A DNA stretch of 48,113 bases from Bacillota bacterium (GTDB lineage Bacteria; Bacillota_A; Clostridia; Lachnospirales; Lachnospiraceae), in NCBI GenBank assembly GCA_023443925.1, contig JAEZSL010000190.1, forward strand, positions 1-48,113. The letters run 5' to 3'. The notes under the pieces were generated by a model. It ran no database searches. It was not told the origin of the DNA and saw only the letters and a list, made by a program, of their open reading frames with translations. Below are positions 27,966 through 36,644 of this stretch, one piece after another; within the stretch, counting starts at the first letter, position 1, and the number at the start of each line of letters is the position of its first letter. The position numbers and the translations under genes were made by a program.

Positions 27966-28925
27966 ATGCGGGATATTATAGCAAAAAATGCAGGTATCTA
28001 CATAACGCACAATTGCAACTTTAATTGTAGATATTGTAGCGTAAAGGATATTGATATACAGGAGCTATCCATTGTGCAATGGAAAAAAGCAGTTGATGTT
28101 ATTGCGGACTTAAACATAGAAAATCTCACAATACTTGGGGGTGAACCGACTTGTAAGGAGGGACTTGTTGATTTGGTTCACTATATTACGCAACATACGG
28201 ATATCAATTTAAATTTGGTATCCAATGGTGCTATTGATCATCAGGTGCTGCGTGCGTTACTGCAAGCAGGCCTTGAAAACTATTCTACGAGCGTGGACTC
28301 GCTGTTTAGTGAAGGAATGGATAAGTGTGTAGTAAAAAAAACTAATGTAGCCGTAAAAACCCTTGAATATTTAAAAGAATTTCAACTGAAGAAAATTACC
28401 GTGTATTTTATGATGAATAGTAAAAATTACACCGGTTTGATACCCACCATAAGATATTTCAGTCTCCAAAATATACACACATATATATTGCCGTATCATT
28501 ACGCTCAAAATAACCAGTTTCCTTGGGTGACCAGAGCACAAACGCCGGAAGATGGTATGGTATTACATGTGGAACATGAAGAAATACGTCAGTTAATCCA
28601 AGCGGTTATTGGAATGAAAGAGGATGGTTATCTGATTTCAAATTCGTCTGAGTATCTGCAAGGAATTTTGCAGTATATGAATGACTTTTCATGGCATTGC
28701 ATTGGGGATATCATGGAGTTGAGAATTGACGCCGATGGTTCTTTGATGTGTTGCCATGATTATATGGGTACATCGTCTTCTGCTTTCAATATTTTTGATT
28801 TGCAGGATGATACGAGAAAAACAGATTTTATCAATGCACGAGAGGCAGATGCCAAATTGTGTACAGGCTGTTTTTGGCCCAGTCAGTACCACGCACATCA
28901 GGTAGCTAATAAGGTGCAAAATTGA
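27966..28925 (+). CDS. Radical SAM protein with C-terminal twitch/SPASM-like cysteines
   Basis: 319 residues from ATG 27966, behind GAAAGGA; the 15-residue longer start lies in the preceding gene. Radical SAM motif CNFNCRYC (Cys17, Cys21, Cys24) and SAM motif LTILGGEPT. The C-terminal segment has MCCHDYMG and CTGCFWPS with further Cys/His residues, consistent with one auxiliary cluster. The gene follows the ATPase/GTPase/Fe-S trio and precedes the ligases. It may act on the ACP-bound acyl group or on the scaffold. It is one of six radical SAM cores in the island. Confidence 0.85.
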   Translation: MRDIIAKNAGIYITHNCNFNCRYCSVKDIDIQELSIVQWKKAVDVIADLNIENLTILGGEPTCKEGLVDLVHYITQHTDINLNLVSNGAIDHQVLRALLQAGLENYSTSVDSLFSEGMDKCVVKKTNVAVKTLEYLKEFQLKKITVYFMMNSKNYTGLIPTIRYFSLQNIHTYILPYHYAQNNQFPWVTRAQTPEDGMVLHVEHEEIRQLIQAVIGMKEDGYLISNSSEYLQGILQYMNDFSWHCIGDIMELRIDADGSLMCCHDYMGTSSSAFNIFDLQDDTRKTDFINAREADAKLCTGCFWPSQYHAHQVANKVQN

Positions 28926-28949
28926 ATCTATCCGAAAGAAGGTGAAAAG

Positions 28950-30500
28950 ATGTTTCATGTATATGAGCTTTTGGAAAATGCCTGTAGATTGTATCCGAAT
29001 TCGATAGCTATATCCAGTGATGATAAAGAATATACATATGCGAGCTTAGATGCGGCAGTAACCAGATTGGCCGTATATATGCGTGAACAAGAAGTATGTA
29101 AAAATAACAGGGTGTTGATTTACATGAAAAATAGTGTTAATTTCATAATCTCTTTGTTTGCATGTGCGAAAATAGATGCGGTTTTTGTGTTGCAGAGTAA
29201 TCAAGCGACACAAGCTCAAATTACATATTGCGTAGACCAATGTGTGCCTAAACTGATTCTCACAGATGAGATTGGTTTTACCAATAGTCTTAAGCAAATA
29301 GCGGGTACAAACCACGTTTGTATTTTGAATCAAGCATTTTGGGACGAAATTGCCCTGCATACAAATCCATGTTCTCAAAGCAAGGCGGAGCAGGTGGGAA
29401 TTGACATAGATTTGGCTTGTATTCTTTATACATCAGGAACGACTGGTACCCCGAAAGGCGTCATGTTATCGCATCGGAATATTCTGCTGTGTACCATGCT
29501 GTCATCAGATGTACTGGGTATCCAAAGGACAGATAAATTTTTATGTTTGCTGCCGTTTAGTTTTGTGTTTGGTTTAAGCCAGATGCTGATTGCAGTCCGT
29601 CATGGCGCTCAAATTGTTACGAAAGCCAATTATTTGATTCAGCAGCTGCCGAGTATGATTGCCCAATATCAGATTACTGCTATTTTCCTGGTGCCTACCA
29701 TTCTTTTGCAACTGATACAATTTAATAAAGATATCAAAAATTTCGACAACCTCCGTTTGTTGACTGTTGCAGGATCCAAGATTCCCTCAAACCAGTATGA
29801 TAAGGTTTTAGAACTATTTGGTGATAGGTTGTTTATTATGTATGGACAAACGGAAGCGCGAATTTCGTTTTTAAAGCCCCAATTCAGTCTGGTGAAAAAA
29901 GGATCTGTTGGCATGCCTTTGCGAAATATGGAGGTTCGTATTCAATCGGAGGGGAGGCTCTGTGAACCTGGAGAAACGGGAGAGATTATCTGTAGAGGCG
30001 GTATTGTAGCCCAGGGATATTGGCAGGATGTGAAATTGACGGAACAAACCTTTCAGAATAGCATTACGGATTATGCGGATAACAGGGTTGCAAAGGGCAG
30101 TAAATGGTTGTTTACAGGGGACATTGGATATGTTGACGAAGATGGATTTCTGTATATTGTCGATAGGAAAAACCAGTTGATTAAGCATCGGGGATTTCGA
30201 GTTAGCCCCTTGGAAATAGAAGAATGCCTGCTGACAATACCAGGCGTTTCAGAATGTTGTGTTATTGGTATTGCAGATGATTTGAGCGGGGAAAAAATTG
30301 TGGCGTTGTATTCCGGCGACCAAGGGGTATTCGATAATGTCAAACAAGCGAAGTCGATCTTTCATAAACGATTGCCCCAATATATGTTTCCCTCAGAATT
30401 AATAGCTGTCGATGAGTTGCCCCACACCGCCAGCGGGAAGATAAACAGGGCAACTGTATATGAACGATACATGAAAATAACATCCTCTCAAATGGAGTGA
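28950..30500 (+). CDS. Adenylate-forming acyl-CoA/ACP ligase (AMP-binding)
   Basis: A 516-residue ANL-superfamily enzyme. The A3 motif YTSGTTGTPKG is at residues 160-170. MYGQTEARIS is the A5-type motif, FTGDIGYVDEDGF the A7 motif and HTASGKINRATV the A10 catalytic lysine loop. It activates a carboxylic acid with ATP and transfers it to CoA or, more likely here, to the ACP two genes downstream. The substrate pocket cannot be read by eye. A degenerate copy of its 3' part lies at 36230-36640. Confidence 0.9.
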   Translation: MFHVYELLENACRLYPNSIAISSDDKEYTYASLDAAVTRLAVYMREQEVCKNNRVLIYMKNSVNFIISLFACAKIDAVFVLQSNQATQAQITYCVDQCVPKLILTDEIGFTNSLKQIAGTNHVCILNQAFWDEIALHTNPCSQSKAEQVGIDIDLACILYTSGTTGTPKGVMLSHRNILLCTMLSSDVLGIQRTDKFLCLLPFSFVFGLSQMLIAVRHGAQIVTKANYLIQQLPSMIAQYQITAIFLVPTILLQLIQFNKDIKNFDNLRLLTVAGSKIPSNQYDKVLELFGDRLFIMYGQTEARISFLKPQFSLVKKGSVGMPLRNMEVRIQSEGRLCEPGETGEIICRGGIVAQGYWQDVKLTEQTFQNSITDYADNRVAKGSKWLFTGDIGYVDEDGFLYIVDRKNQLIKHRGFRVSPLEIEECLLTIPGVSECCVIGIADDLSGEKIVALYSGDQGVFDNVKQAKSIFHKRLPQYMFPSELIAVDELPHTASGKINRATVYERYMKITSSQME

Positions 30501-30504
30501 ATTT

Positions 30505-31689
30505 ATGAATGGCAAATTAACCAAACTAATAACACATGCCTACAAAGCTGTTCCATATTATTCTGCAATACTGGAAAAGCCACCTTCATCGATCGAAGAT
30601 TATCCTGTTTTGGCAAAAGAGACGTTGCGTGACAATCCGGATCAGTTCTTATCAGTCGCACACCGGCTGGGTGAGATGGTTTATGAGTATACATCAGGCA
30701 CGACTGGCGTTCCTTTGAAATGTGGCAAAACAAAACGTGAAATGATGATATCCAGTAAGATAATTTGGCAGTGGAGAAATAAATGGATAAAAAAGAACGA
30801 ATTCAAAAGTATGCTTACGGTTTCGTACAATCGTTCGACAATGGATGGCAATGTTGCTGACACTAACGGGTTATTTGGCAGTTTGCAATGTGCACATCTT
30901 TCTGTGGAAGATATCAAAAAGCGTACCCCAGATGAATTGCTTTTGTTTATTGAGCGTGAACGGCCCTCATGGATTGTGATAACCCCTTCCTTATTTCTAA
31001 ATTTAATGGACAAATTGAAAAAGGCAGCAAATTGGAAACCAGGATGTTTAGAATTTATTTCAGTTGTGGAATTTATGAGCGAAATGGTAACAGATGCTAT
31101 ACGTGAAACAGTACAAACCGATTTAGGCGCAAGGGTTACTAGTACTTATGGTATGCGGGAGTGTTGGCCAATTGCAGGAGAATGTGAATTTGGGCATCTG
31201 CATATTTTTGAGAAACATGTTTACTGTGAAAATGGACAAGAAAATGACTTGCTGATTACACCTTTAGATCAGTATGCCATGCCGCTGATTCGATACCAGA
31301 CCAAGGATCTTGCGACGATACAGGAAGTAAACTGCCCCTGTGGACTGACTGGAAAATGTTTAACCAACCTAATGGGTAGAAAATCCGAGGGATTTACGAT
31401 TGACGGCAAAACTTACAGTACCAAACTCTTTTTTCTATTGGTTGAAGGAATGGAAAAAGAGGATATAATGCGTGTTGAAAAATATAAAGTGATATATACA
31501 CTGGAGAAAAAAATAGAACTAATACTAGTCGGACAAACTGGCGAAGAGGAAGCGGTAAAAGCATTTGCAACGGTCTTTATCGGCCGCCATATAGAGAATA
31601 AAGTGGACATATGCGTTACTGTAGTAGAAAAGATGAACAACGAGAAAGAAAAATGGGTGTCATTTGTTACATTACGGGAAGGAGAGTGA
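30505..31689 (+). CDS. PaaK-like adenylate-forming ligase
   Basis: A 394-residue member of the phenylacetate-CoA ligase-like branch of the ANL superfamily, with YEYTSGTTGVPLKCGK (residues 61-76) as the ATP loop and TSTYGMRECWPIAGECE as the A5-type region. Like other PaaK-type proteins it is shorter than the preceding ligase. It starts 4 bases after the first ligase with GGAGTGA as ribosome binding site, and the ACP follows 3 bases later. The operon therefore has two acyl-activating enzymes for one ACP. Either two different acids are loaded, or one acts on a different acceptor. A truncated, frameshifted copy lies at 36645-37355. Confidence 0.85.
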   Translation: MNGKLTKLITHAYKAVPYYSAILEKPPSSIEDYPVLAKETLRDNPDQFLSVAHRLGEMVYEYTSGTTGVPLKCGKTKREMMISSKIIWQWRNKWIKKNEFKSMLTVSYNRSTMDGNVADTNGLFGSLQCAHLSVEDIKKRTPDELLLFIERERPSWIVITPSLFLNLMDKLKKAANWKPGCLEFISVVEFMSEMVTDAIRETVQTDLGARVTSTYGMRECWPIAGECEFGHLHIFEKHVYCENGQENDLLITPLDQYAMPLIRYQTKDLATIQEVNCPCGLTGKCLTNLMGRKSEGFTIDGKTYSTKLFFLLVEGMEKEDIMRVEKYKVIYTLEKKIELILVGQTGEEEAVKAFATVFIGRHIENKVDICVTVVEKMNNEKEKWVSFVTLREGE

Positions 31690-31692
31690 ATT

Positions 31693-31950
31693 ATGATGAA
31701 TGTACAAGATGTTTTGAAAGAAGTTGTATGCCAGTTTGCCGAATTACCCTGTGTGTCTTCAGAAATTCTACCAGCAACAAACCTTGAAATAGATTTAGGA
31801 TATGATTCCATTTCCTTTATTAAATTAATAATTGAAATAGAAGAAAAATTTGAAATTCAATTTCCAGACGAATATTTAGATTATGAAATCGTTTCCAACT
31901 TCCAATCATTAGAGGAAGTCGTCAAAACAATTATATTAGGGGAGGAATAA
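31693..31950 (+). CDS. Acyl carrier protein
   Basis: An 85-residue acidic, four-helix carrier protein. The phosphopantetheine-attachment motif is LGYDSISFIKL with Ser39 after Asp38, at the usual position before helix II. GGAAGGAG at 31677-31684 precedes the ATG. Its position directly after two ligases marks it as a dedicated carrier for a loaded acid, separate from fatty acid synthesis. No phosphopantetheinyl transferase is encoded in the window, so it must use one made elsewhere. A mostly deleted copy lies near 37361-37389. Confidence 0.9.
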   Translation: MMNVQDVLKEVVCQFAELPCVSSEILPATNLEIDLGYDSISFIKLIIEIEEKFEIQFPDEYLDYEIVSNFQSLEEVVKTIILGEE

Positions 31951-31953
31951 ACA

Positions 31954-32109
31954 TTGCATGGTGAATTTAGAAAATCAGCCTTATATCGTTTTTTAGTACA
32001 AACTCCAGTCGTGGCAATTATCATTATTACAATTATGTGTATAATTCTATATTTTTTGTTTCAAGATTCTGCAATGGGTAATCTTTTTGCAATGCCGGAA
32101 AAAGCTTGA
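31954..32109 (+). CDS. Small single-span membrane protein, 51 residues
   Basis: TTG start at 31954 with GGGGAGG (31939-31945) 8 bases upstream, 3 bases after the ACP stop. It was too short for routine gene finding. It has a basic N-terminus (GEFRKSALYRF), one hydrophobic helix (about residues 19-36, VVAIIIITIMCIILYFLF), and a short polar tail ending AMPEKA. The frame is also traceable in the degenerate copy ending at 37484 (ending IPEKD). That suggests a real gene, although the copy is broken upstream. Function unknown: a membrane anchor for the ACP complex, or a peptide. I see no double-glycine leader or cysteine-rich core that would mark a RiPP precursor. Confidence 0.6.
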   Translation: MHGEFRKSALYRFLVQTPVVAIIIITIMCIILYFLFQDSAMGNLFAMPEKA

Positions 32110-32301
32110 AGTAGGTTAGAATAAGCTAGCGTTCCATTGTAGAAACGACGCGCTTATCCCCGATATGCAATCGGCATATCTTCAGTATGAAGAACACAGG
32201 TAAGCAAATATGAAAAAAAATTAGCTAGACTTATAAGGAAGGTAAATGACTACTCTCAAATACGATAAAGAAAAAAGCTCTATTATTGAAAGGATGATTC
32301 A
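32110..32301 (+). other. Leader with small hairpins, conserved in the duplicate
   Basis: Contains an ATAAGC...GCTTAT stem (about 32123-32157) and CCGAT-ATGCA-ATCGG (about 32160-32174). The second is kept exactly in the copy near 37526-37540, where the leader leads to the CitC-like gene. No gene is seen. It may be an RNA processing or attenuation site between operon segments. Confidence 0.4.
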
Positions 32302-33198
32302 ATGATTGACTTATATTCCCCAATCATAAATGATTTTAATAATATACTACTAAGAATTGAAACAACAAACAATTGCAATTTTAATTGTGCATTTTGTACT
32401 CATAGCAAAATGACAAGGCCAGTTGGCTATATGTCACAAGAGTTATTTACGAAGATAATCAAAGAAGCGTCAGACTTGGGTATAGTGAGCTTAGACATCA
32501 GAAATTTTGGCGAACCTCTTCTGGATAAAGAATTGGAACAAAAAATAGAAATTGCTAAGCATTTTGGATTTACAAATGTTTTTCTGGTCACCAATGCTTC
32601 TCTTTTAACAAACGAACGTTATCATTCCCTTTCAAATGCAGGTCTTGATCACATCGTAGTATCTATATCTCCTAAAAGGGAATTTGAGTTAACAAGGAAA
32701 ACTTCATTTGATCCTATCATGGAAAATCTAAAGCAGATTAGCGAAGCAAATTCTAATCTATCATTAACAATACATATTTTTTCATCCGATGTCTCTTCTA
32801 ATAAAGAGTACTTACGGCTTGCATATGGTTTAACAAAACTTGGATTTCAGTGGAACAAACTTTTTGAACACAATTGGGCGGAAGGAACTGAAATAGATTT
32901 AGATGAATATCAGCTATGTCAGCGCGTATGGACTCAATTTACAGTGTTCTGGGACGGTTTGGTTCCATTATGCTGTCTGGATTATAACGGAGAAATCATA
33001 CTTGGAGATTTAAAGAAAGACAGTCTATCAAATGTAATTAACAGTGGTAAGTATCAACAGATGAGATTGCAGCAATTAGTTAAATTGCCACCAAGGATTT
33101 GTCAATGTTGTAACAACGCCAGGCATAGAGGATTAATTATATCTTCAGATGGCAGTAGCTCTACGAACGATGAAAAAAAGGAGAAAGAGGATGTCTGA
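32302..33198 (+). CDS. Radical SAM protein with SPASM/twitch domain (BtrN-like layout)
   Basis: 298 residues; ATG 32302 behind GAAAGGA. Radical SAM motif CNFNCAFC (Cys25, Cys29, Cys32) and LDIRNFGEPLLD as SAM motif. The C-terminal segment has a Cys before the auxiliary strand (CQRVWTQFTVFWDG), then LCCLDYNGEIILGDL and ICQCCNNARHRG. The layout and length match SPASM/twitch dehydrogenases and aminoglycoside-type radical SAM enzymes such as BtrN and AprD4, a fold-level comparison only. Base composition is clearly more AT-rich than the operon before it, suggesting a different origin. It overlaps the next gene by 8 bases. Confidence 0.85.
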   Translation: MIDLYSPIINDFNNILLRIETTNNCNFNCAFCTHSKMTRPVGYMSQELFTKIIKEASDLGIVSLDIRNFGEPLLDKELEQKIEIAKHFGFTNVFLVTNASLLTNERYHSLSNAGLDHIVVSISPKREFELTRKTSFDPIMENLKQISEANSNLSLTIHIFSSDVSSNKEYLRLAYGLTKLGFQWNKLFEHNWAEGTEIDLDEYQLCQRVWTQFTVFWDGLVPLCCLDYNGEIILGDLKKDSLSNVINSGKYQQMRLQQLVKLPPRICQCCNNARHRGLIISSDGSSSTNDEKKEKEDV

Positions 33199-34387
33199 AT
33201 TATGTTATTTGGAAGCAAAAATAGTTAACCATTGCAATTTTCAGTGTCGTGCATGTGTTGCATGTGCTAACATCGCTCATAAATCAGAATATGGACTGCT
33301 TGACTATGAGCGTGATATTAGGCGTATTGCTGAATTGTTTGACAGGGTTACAACATTTCGGTTGATAGGTGGTGAGCCGCTTTTATGTAAGAATATAAAT
33401 CAATACCTCGCGATAACAAGAAAGTATTTACCAGATTCAGATGTACGGCTCGTAACGAATGGATCACTTATCAAGAATATGGATCAGTCTTTTTTTAATC
33501 ATCTTTTAATTAACTCAATAAAGCTTGATATCTCTATTTACATAAATAAAACTAGTAATAATAAAAAAGTGGAAGAGGGAATAGAGATACTAAATAATAA
33601 AGGTATCGAATACCAAGTCAAAAACAGAAAATTCTTCTATTTGACTTTTGATAATCAAAAAGAGAAGAACATTGATGATGTATTTAAAAACTGCCGACAG
33701 AGATCTATATGCAATAATCTGTACCGTGGCAAAATTTATCCTTGCGTGCAGTCATATAGTTATCAAATAATTGATGAGAAATTTAGCACTTCATATTATA
33801 ATCCGAAGGATGGTATTGATATTCATGAAGGCTATTTAACTGGTGATAAACTGTTAAATGAATTGGAAAAACCATTAGATAGTTGTAAATATTGTTCTGT
33901 GTTTCCGAGTTTCGTGTTATGGGAGGAAGGTAAAGCAAAACTGCAGGATTGGTCTGTACATTCTGATAATTATTTATTAAATAATCAAGTAAAACTATAT
34001 GATTATTTAACCTATATGGAAAGAATCGAAATTAATATTACCCATATCGATATCAATAAAAAAATTGAATTTGAGAGAATAGATGTTAAAGAATTATCGC
34101 TGGATATGTCTTATGACATATATATTTGGCTGACCAGCTCAAATTGTTATAATTATTATGAGCATTTTCTAAAACAAGCCCTATGTGAACATCATATTGA
34201 TAATTATAAATTGATTGAGAATAATATTGTCACTGGTGCATTTGGCAACATAGAAGCCATTGATAAAAAAGACATTGCCTTTCCTTGTTATATTATTTTT
34301 TTTAGCTCTCCTTTTTCAACAAATAAGCTTTCTTTCTATAACGCTGTGAGGAATATAAATAAGCAATTAATAAATACCATAATATAA
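33191..34387 (+). CDS. Radical SAM protein (polysaccharide-cluster type)
   Basis: 398 residues. The start is ATG 33191 (after AAAGGAGAAAGAGG), overlapping the previous stop by 8 bases; the 33149 start would add 14 residues inside the upstream gene. Motif CNFQCRACVAC (Cys15, Cys19, Cys22, with extra Cys25) and FRLIGGEPLLCKN. A mid-protein cysteine group (CRQRSICNNLYRGKIYPC, then CKYCSVFPS) may hold an auxiliary cluster. The C-terminal 120 residues have no further cysteine motif and look like a separate domain of unknown role. AT-rich, like its two neighbours. Confidence 0.8.
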   Translation: MSELCYLEAKIVNHCNFQCRACVACANIAHKSEYGLLDYERDIRRIAELFDRVTTFRLIGGEPLLCKNINQYLAITRKYLPDSDVRLVTNGSLIKNMDQSFFNHLLINSIKLDISIYINKTSNNKKVEEGIEILNNKGIEYQVKNRKFFYLTFDNQKEKNIDDVFKNCRQRSICNNLYRGKIYPCVQSYSYQIIDEKFSTSYYNPKDGIDIHEGYLTGDKLLNELEKPLDSCKYCSVFPSFVLWEEGKAKLQDWSVHSDNYLLNNQVKLYDYLTYMERIEINITHIDINKKIEFERIDVKELSLDMSYDIYIWLTSSNCYNYYEHFLKQALCEHHIDNYKLIENNIVTGAFGNIEAIDKKDIAFPCYIIFFSSPFSTNKLSFYNAVRNINKQLINTII

Positions 34388-34543
34388 GTTTTTATGTGAC
34401 GAGTTAATTATAAATGCATAAATATAGTTTTTTTATTTACTAAAGAATCATATTGAAATACTGATAAATGTTTTAATAATTATACTTAGTTGAAAGGATA
34501 AGTATCATGCACTTCATAGGCGCATCATACAAGGGATAATAAT

Positions 34544-35632
34544 ATGGATGTTAATAACATGTTCGCGTATCACTTTTTTGAGGAATCTTGTGGTCCTCTG
34601 ATCTCTTTAACATCACTGCCATATAATATCGCAATAAATATCGAAAACAGATCATTTTCAAAGCATGAGCGTAAGTCTTATTTAGATACCAGGTTAGCCG
34701 TTGAGAAAATGATGTACCAGTCATTCTCAAAAAAGGGCGGAAAACCTGTTAATCAATATCCTTATTACTTTATGCTAAACAAAAATATGCATGATAGAAA
34801 TCAATTAATCTATACTCAACCTAAATCAATAAAAATGCAGATTTCTGATTTTAACCCTGACACTATTTCTTTTACATATAATAAGTCTTTTGAAACATAT
34901 TTTCGAAGAGATAATCATCCTACTAGACGTAAAATCTACACTATTGATGAAATTGGCAATGTTTTAGATCAATATGGAGAACCGGAAGACTATTGTGAAG
35001 TGCAAGTATGGAGCAATATAGAAATACTGGATTATTTAAAATCCGATGTTTCTTATCAGAATATCTTATTGCCTGATTGCAAGTTGCAGAATGATGTCCA
35101 TGAATTGCTAGATGAATTTGTCGCTTATTTCAACGCAGTTGAACCAGAAATGTTCTTTGAAACTTTTGGGACTCATGGTATAACTCATACCAAAAGAGTG
35201 ATGCTGCTGGCTCTTTTTTTAATGAAACATCTTGAGATCGAAGTTAAAGAAGATATTGTATTAGTTTTAGTCGCAGCGCTTTATCACGATATCGGTCGAA
35301 CACATAATCGTAAGGATGAAACGCATGGAGTTTCAAGCTGGAAAAAATTAATACATTTAAAGGAAAGCCTATTAAAAAATGTTGATAGACAGGACTGGGA
35401 AATCGTCAGGTTTTTAGTTGAAAATCATTGTAAACCAGAGGAACCAAATAGTGTTTTAGACACATATAATATCGTTGATGTGGACCGTGCAGTTCTTCTT
35501 TTCTATATATTACGTGATAGTGATATTCTCGACAGAATCAGAATAGGGAGATTAAATTTATCCTTTTTGCATTTTAGCGAAGCAAGGGATCTCATATTGT
35601 TAGCGAAATACCTTCTTCATATTCAATTTTGA
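34544..35632 (+). CDS. HD-domain phosphohydrolase with novel N-terminal half
   Basis: 362 residues. The C-terminal half is an HD domain: His215 in HGITHTKRVM, His248-Asp249 in AALYHDIGR, His261 in DETHG and Asp in RDSDILDRIR. These match the H...HD...D metal site of phosphohydrolases acting on nucleotides or phosphate esters. The first about 190 residues match nothing I recognise. It lies 156 bp after the second AT-rich radical SAM gene and is the last gene of that insert. It may clip a nucleotide or phosphate group in the pathway, or be unrelated cargo. Confidence 0.75.
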   Translation: MDVNNMFAYHFFEESCGPLISLTSLPYNIAINIENRSFSKHERKSYLDTRLAVEKMMYQSFSKKGGKPVNQYPYYFMLNKNMHDRNQLIYTQPKSIKMQISDFNPDTISFTYNKSFETYFRRDNHPTRRKIYTIDEIGNVLDQYGEPEDYCEVQVWSNIEILDYLKSDVSYQNILLPDCKLQNDVHELLDEFVAYFNAVEPEMFFETFGTHGITHTKRVMLLALFLMKHLEIEVKEDIVLVLVAALYHDIGRTHNRKDETHGVSSWKKLIHLKESLLKNVDRQDWEIVRFLVENHCKPEEPNSVLDTYNIVDVDRAVLLFYILRDSDILDRIRIGRLNLSFLHFSEARDLILLAKYLLHIQF

Positions 35633-35639
35633 TTGCCGT

Positions 35640-35885
35640 CATGAAATGTGCTATCTTAGAGCAATCGGCACGGTAAACATATTATCAAATGCGCATGGCA
35701 TGACCACTCAGTCGTAACTGCTATGTTAGCCTTTCGGCGGCGAATTATCTGCAACCGCGCCTGTGATGGGATTAAGATACTGGAGTGAGATTGGGATGGG
35801 TTTGGTTGTACTTTAAACGGCCACGCCCAATGCGAGAGTATATAGTCATACAAATCTATTGTACTCAATAAATATTACAGAGATT
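35640..35885 (+). other. Possible end of a decayed istA
   Basis: Short coding-like frames only (for example GGELSATAPVMGLRYWSEIG), broken by stops, directly ahead of an istB remnant. An IS21-type origin is inferred from position. I see no intact gene. Confidence 0.25.
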
Positions 35886-36090
35886 ATGTTAATAGATACT
35901 ACGATTAACAAGCTGTACGGGATGAAGCTTAGCATTATGACTCAGGTTTTTGGAGAGTAAACAAAAGATAACGCCCTTTACCTATTAGACCTTTGAGGAA
36001 CACTTTAGGACTTAGTGTCGACTCAGAGCGGGTTACTCGTAAAAATCACCGGCTAACTCGGCTCATCAAAAATACGGTCTATGTTTTTAG
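35886..36090 (+). pseudogene. istB: IstB-like N-terminal remnant (IS21 family)
   Basis: From ATG 35886 the frame reads MLIDTTINKLYGMKLSIM, the N-terminus of IstB-type ATPases. Frames after stops give TFEEHF, and then DSERVTRKNHRLTRLIKN, which is the conserved IstB segment before the P-loop. The rest is absent, and the duplicated ligase sequence begins about 140 bp later at 36230. Confidence 0.7.
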
Positions 36091-36229
36091 TAATACTTAC
36101 ATAGAAAACATAGAATACCATGATAATTGAAATCTTGATAAGGATTAGATTACATGATTTTCTACCTTGTAACTATCTCCAAGAATTTCACAATAACATC
36201 ATCGTAGGAGCGACCGACAGCAGAAAACT

Positions 36230-36640
36230 TTGCAAAGGACAGCAAATGGTTGTTTACAGGGGACATTGAATATGTTGACGAAGATGGATTTCTGTATATT
36301 GTCGATAGGAAAAACCAGTTGATTAAGCTTCGGGGATTTCGAGTTGGACTCTTGGAAATAGAAGAATGCCTGCTGCCAATACCAGGCGTTTCGAAGTGTT
36401 GTGTGATTGGTATTGCAGATGATTTGAGCGGGGAAAAAATTGTGGCGTTGTATTCCGGCGACCAAGGGGCTTCGATAATGTCAAACAAGCGAAGTCGATT
36501 TTTCATAAACGGTTGCTCCAATATATGTTTCCCTCAGAATTGATAGCTGTCGATGAACTGCCCCACACCGCCAGCGGGAAGATAAACAAGGCAACTGTAT
36601 ATGAACGATACATAAAATAACATCCTCTCAAATGGAGTGA
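36230..36640 (+). pseudogene. Degenerate copy of ligase 1 C-terminus
   Basis: Begins at the point matching codons near VAKGSKWLFTGDIG of the intact ligase. It keeps GDIEYVDEDGFLYIVDRKNQ and LPHTASGKINKATV in successive frames. A one-base loss at about 36470 (CAAGGGG before CTTCG) shifts the frame. It has no start and no N-terminal two thirds, so it is non-functional. Confidence 0.88.
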
Positions 36641-36644
36641 ATTT

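Larger units (their letters stand above)
30088..32225 (+). repeat. Direct duplication, copy A
   Basis: This stretch (3' third of ligase 1, ligase 2, ACP, small ORF and leader) recurs in the same orientation at 36230-37600. The copies are nearly identical over the ligase part, for example around ACGACTGGCGTTCC. Copy A is intact. Copy B has small indels and two large internal deletions. Confidence 0.9.

Noticed and set aside
31954..32109. Precursor peptide for the radical SAM enzymes (RiPP)
   Set aside because: The peptide is dominated by one membrane helix and has no leader-core pattern, cleavage motif or repeated core residues. The ABC exporters also lack a C39 domain.
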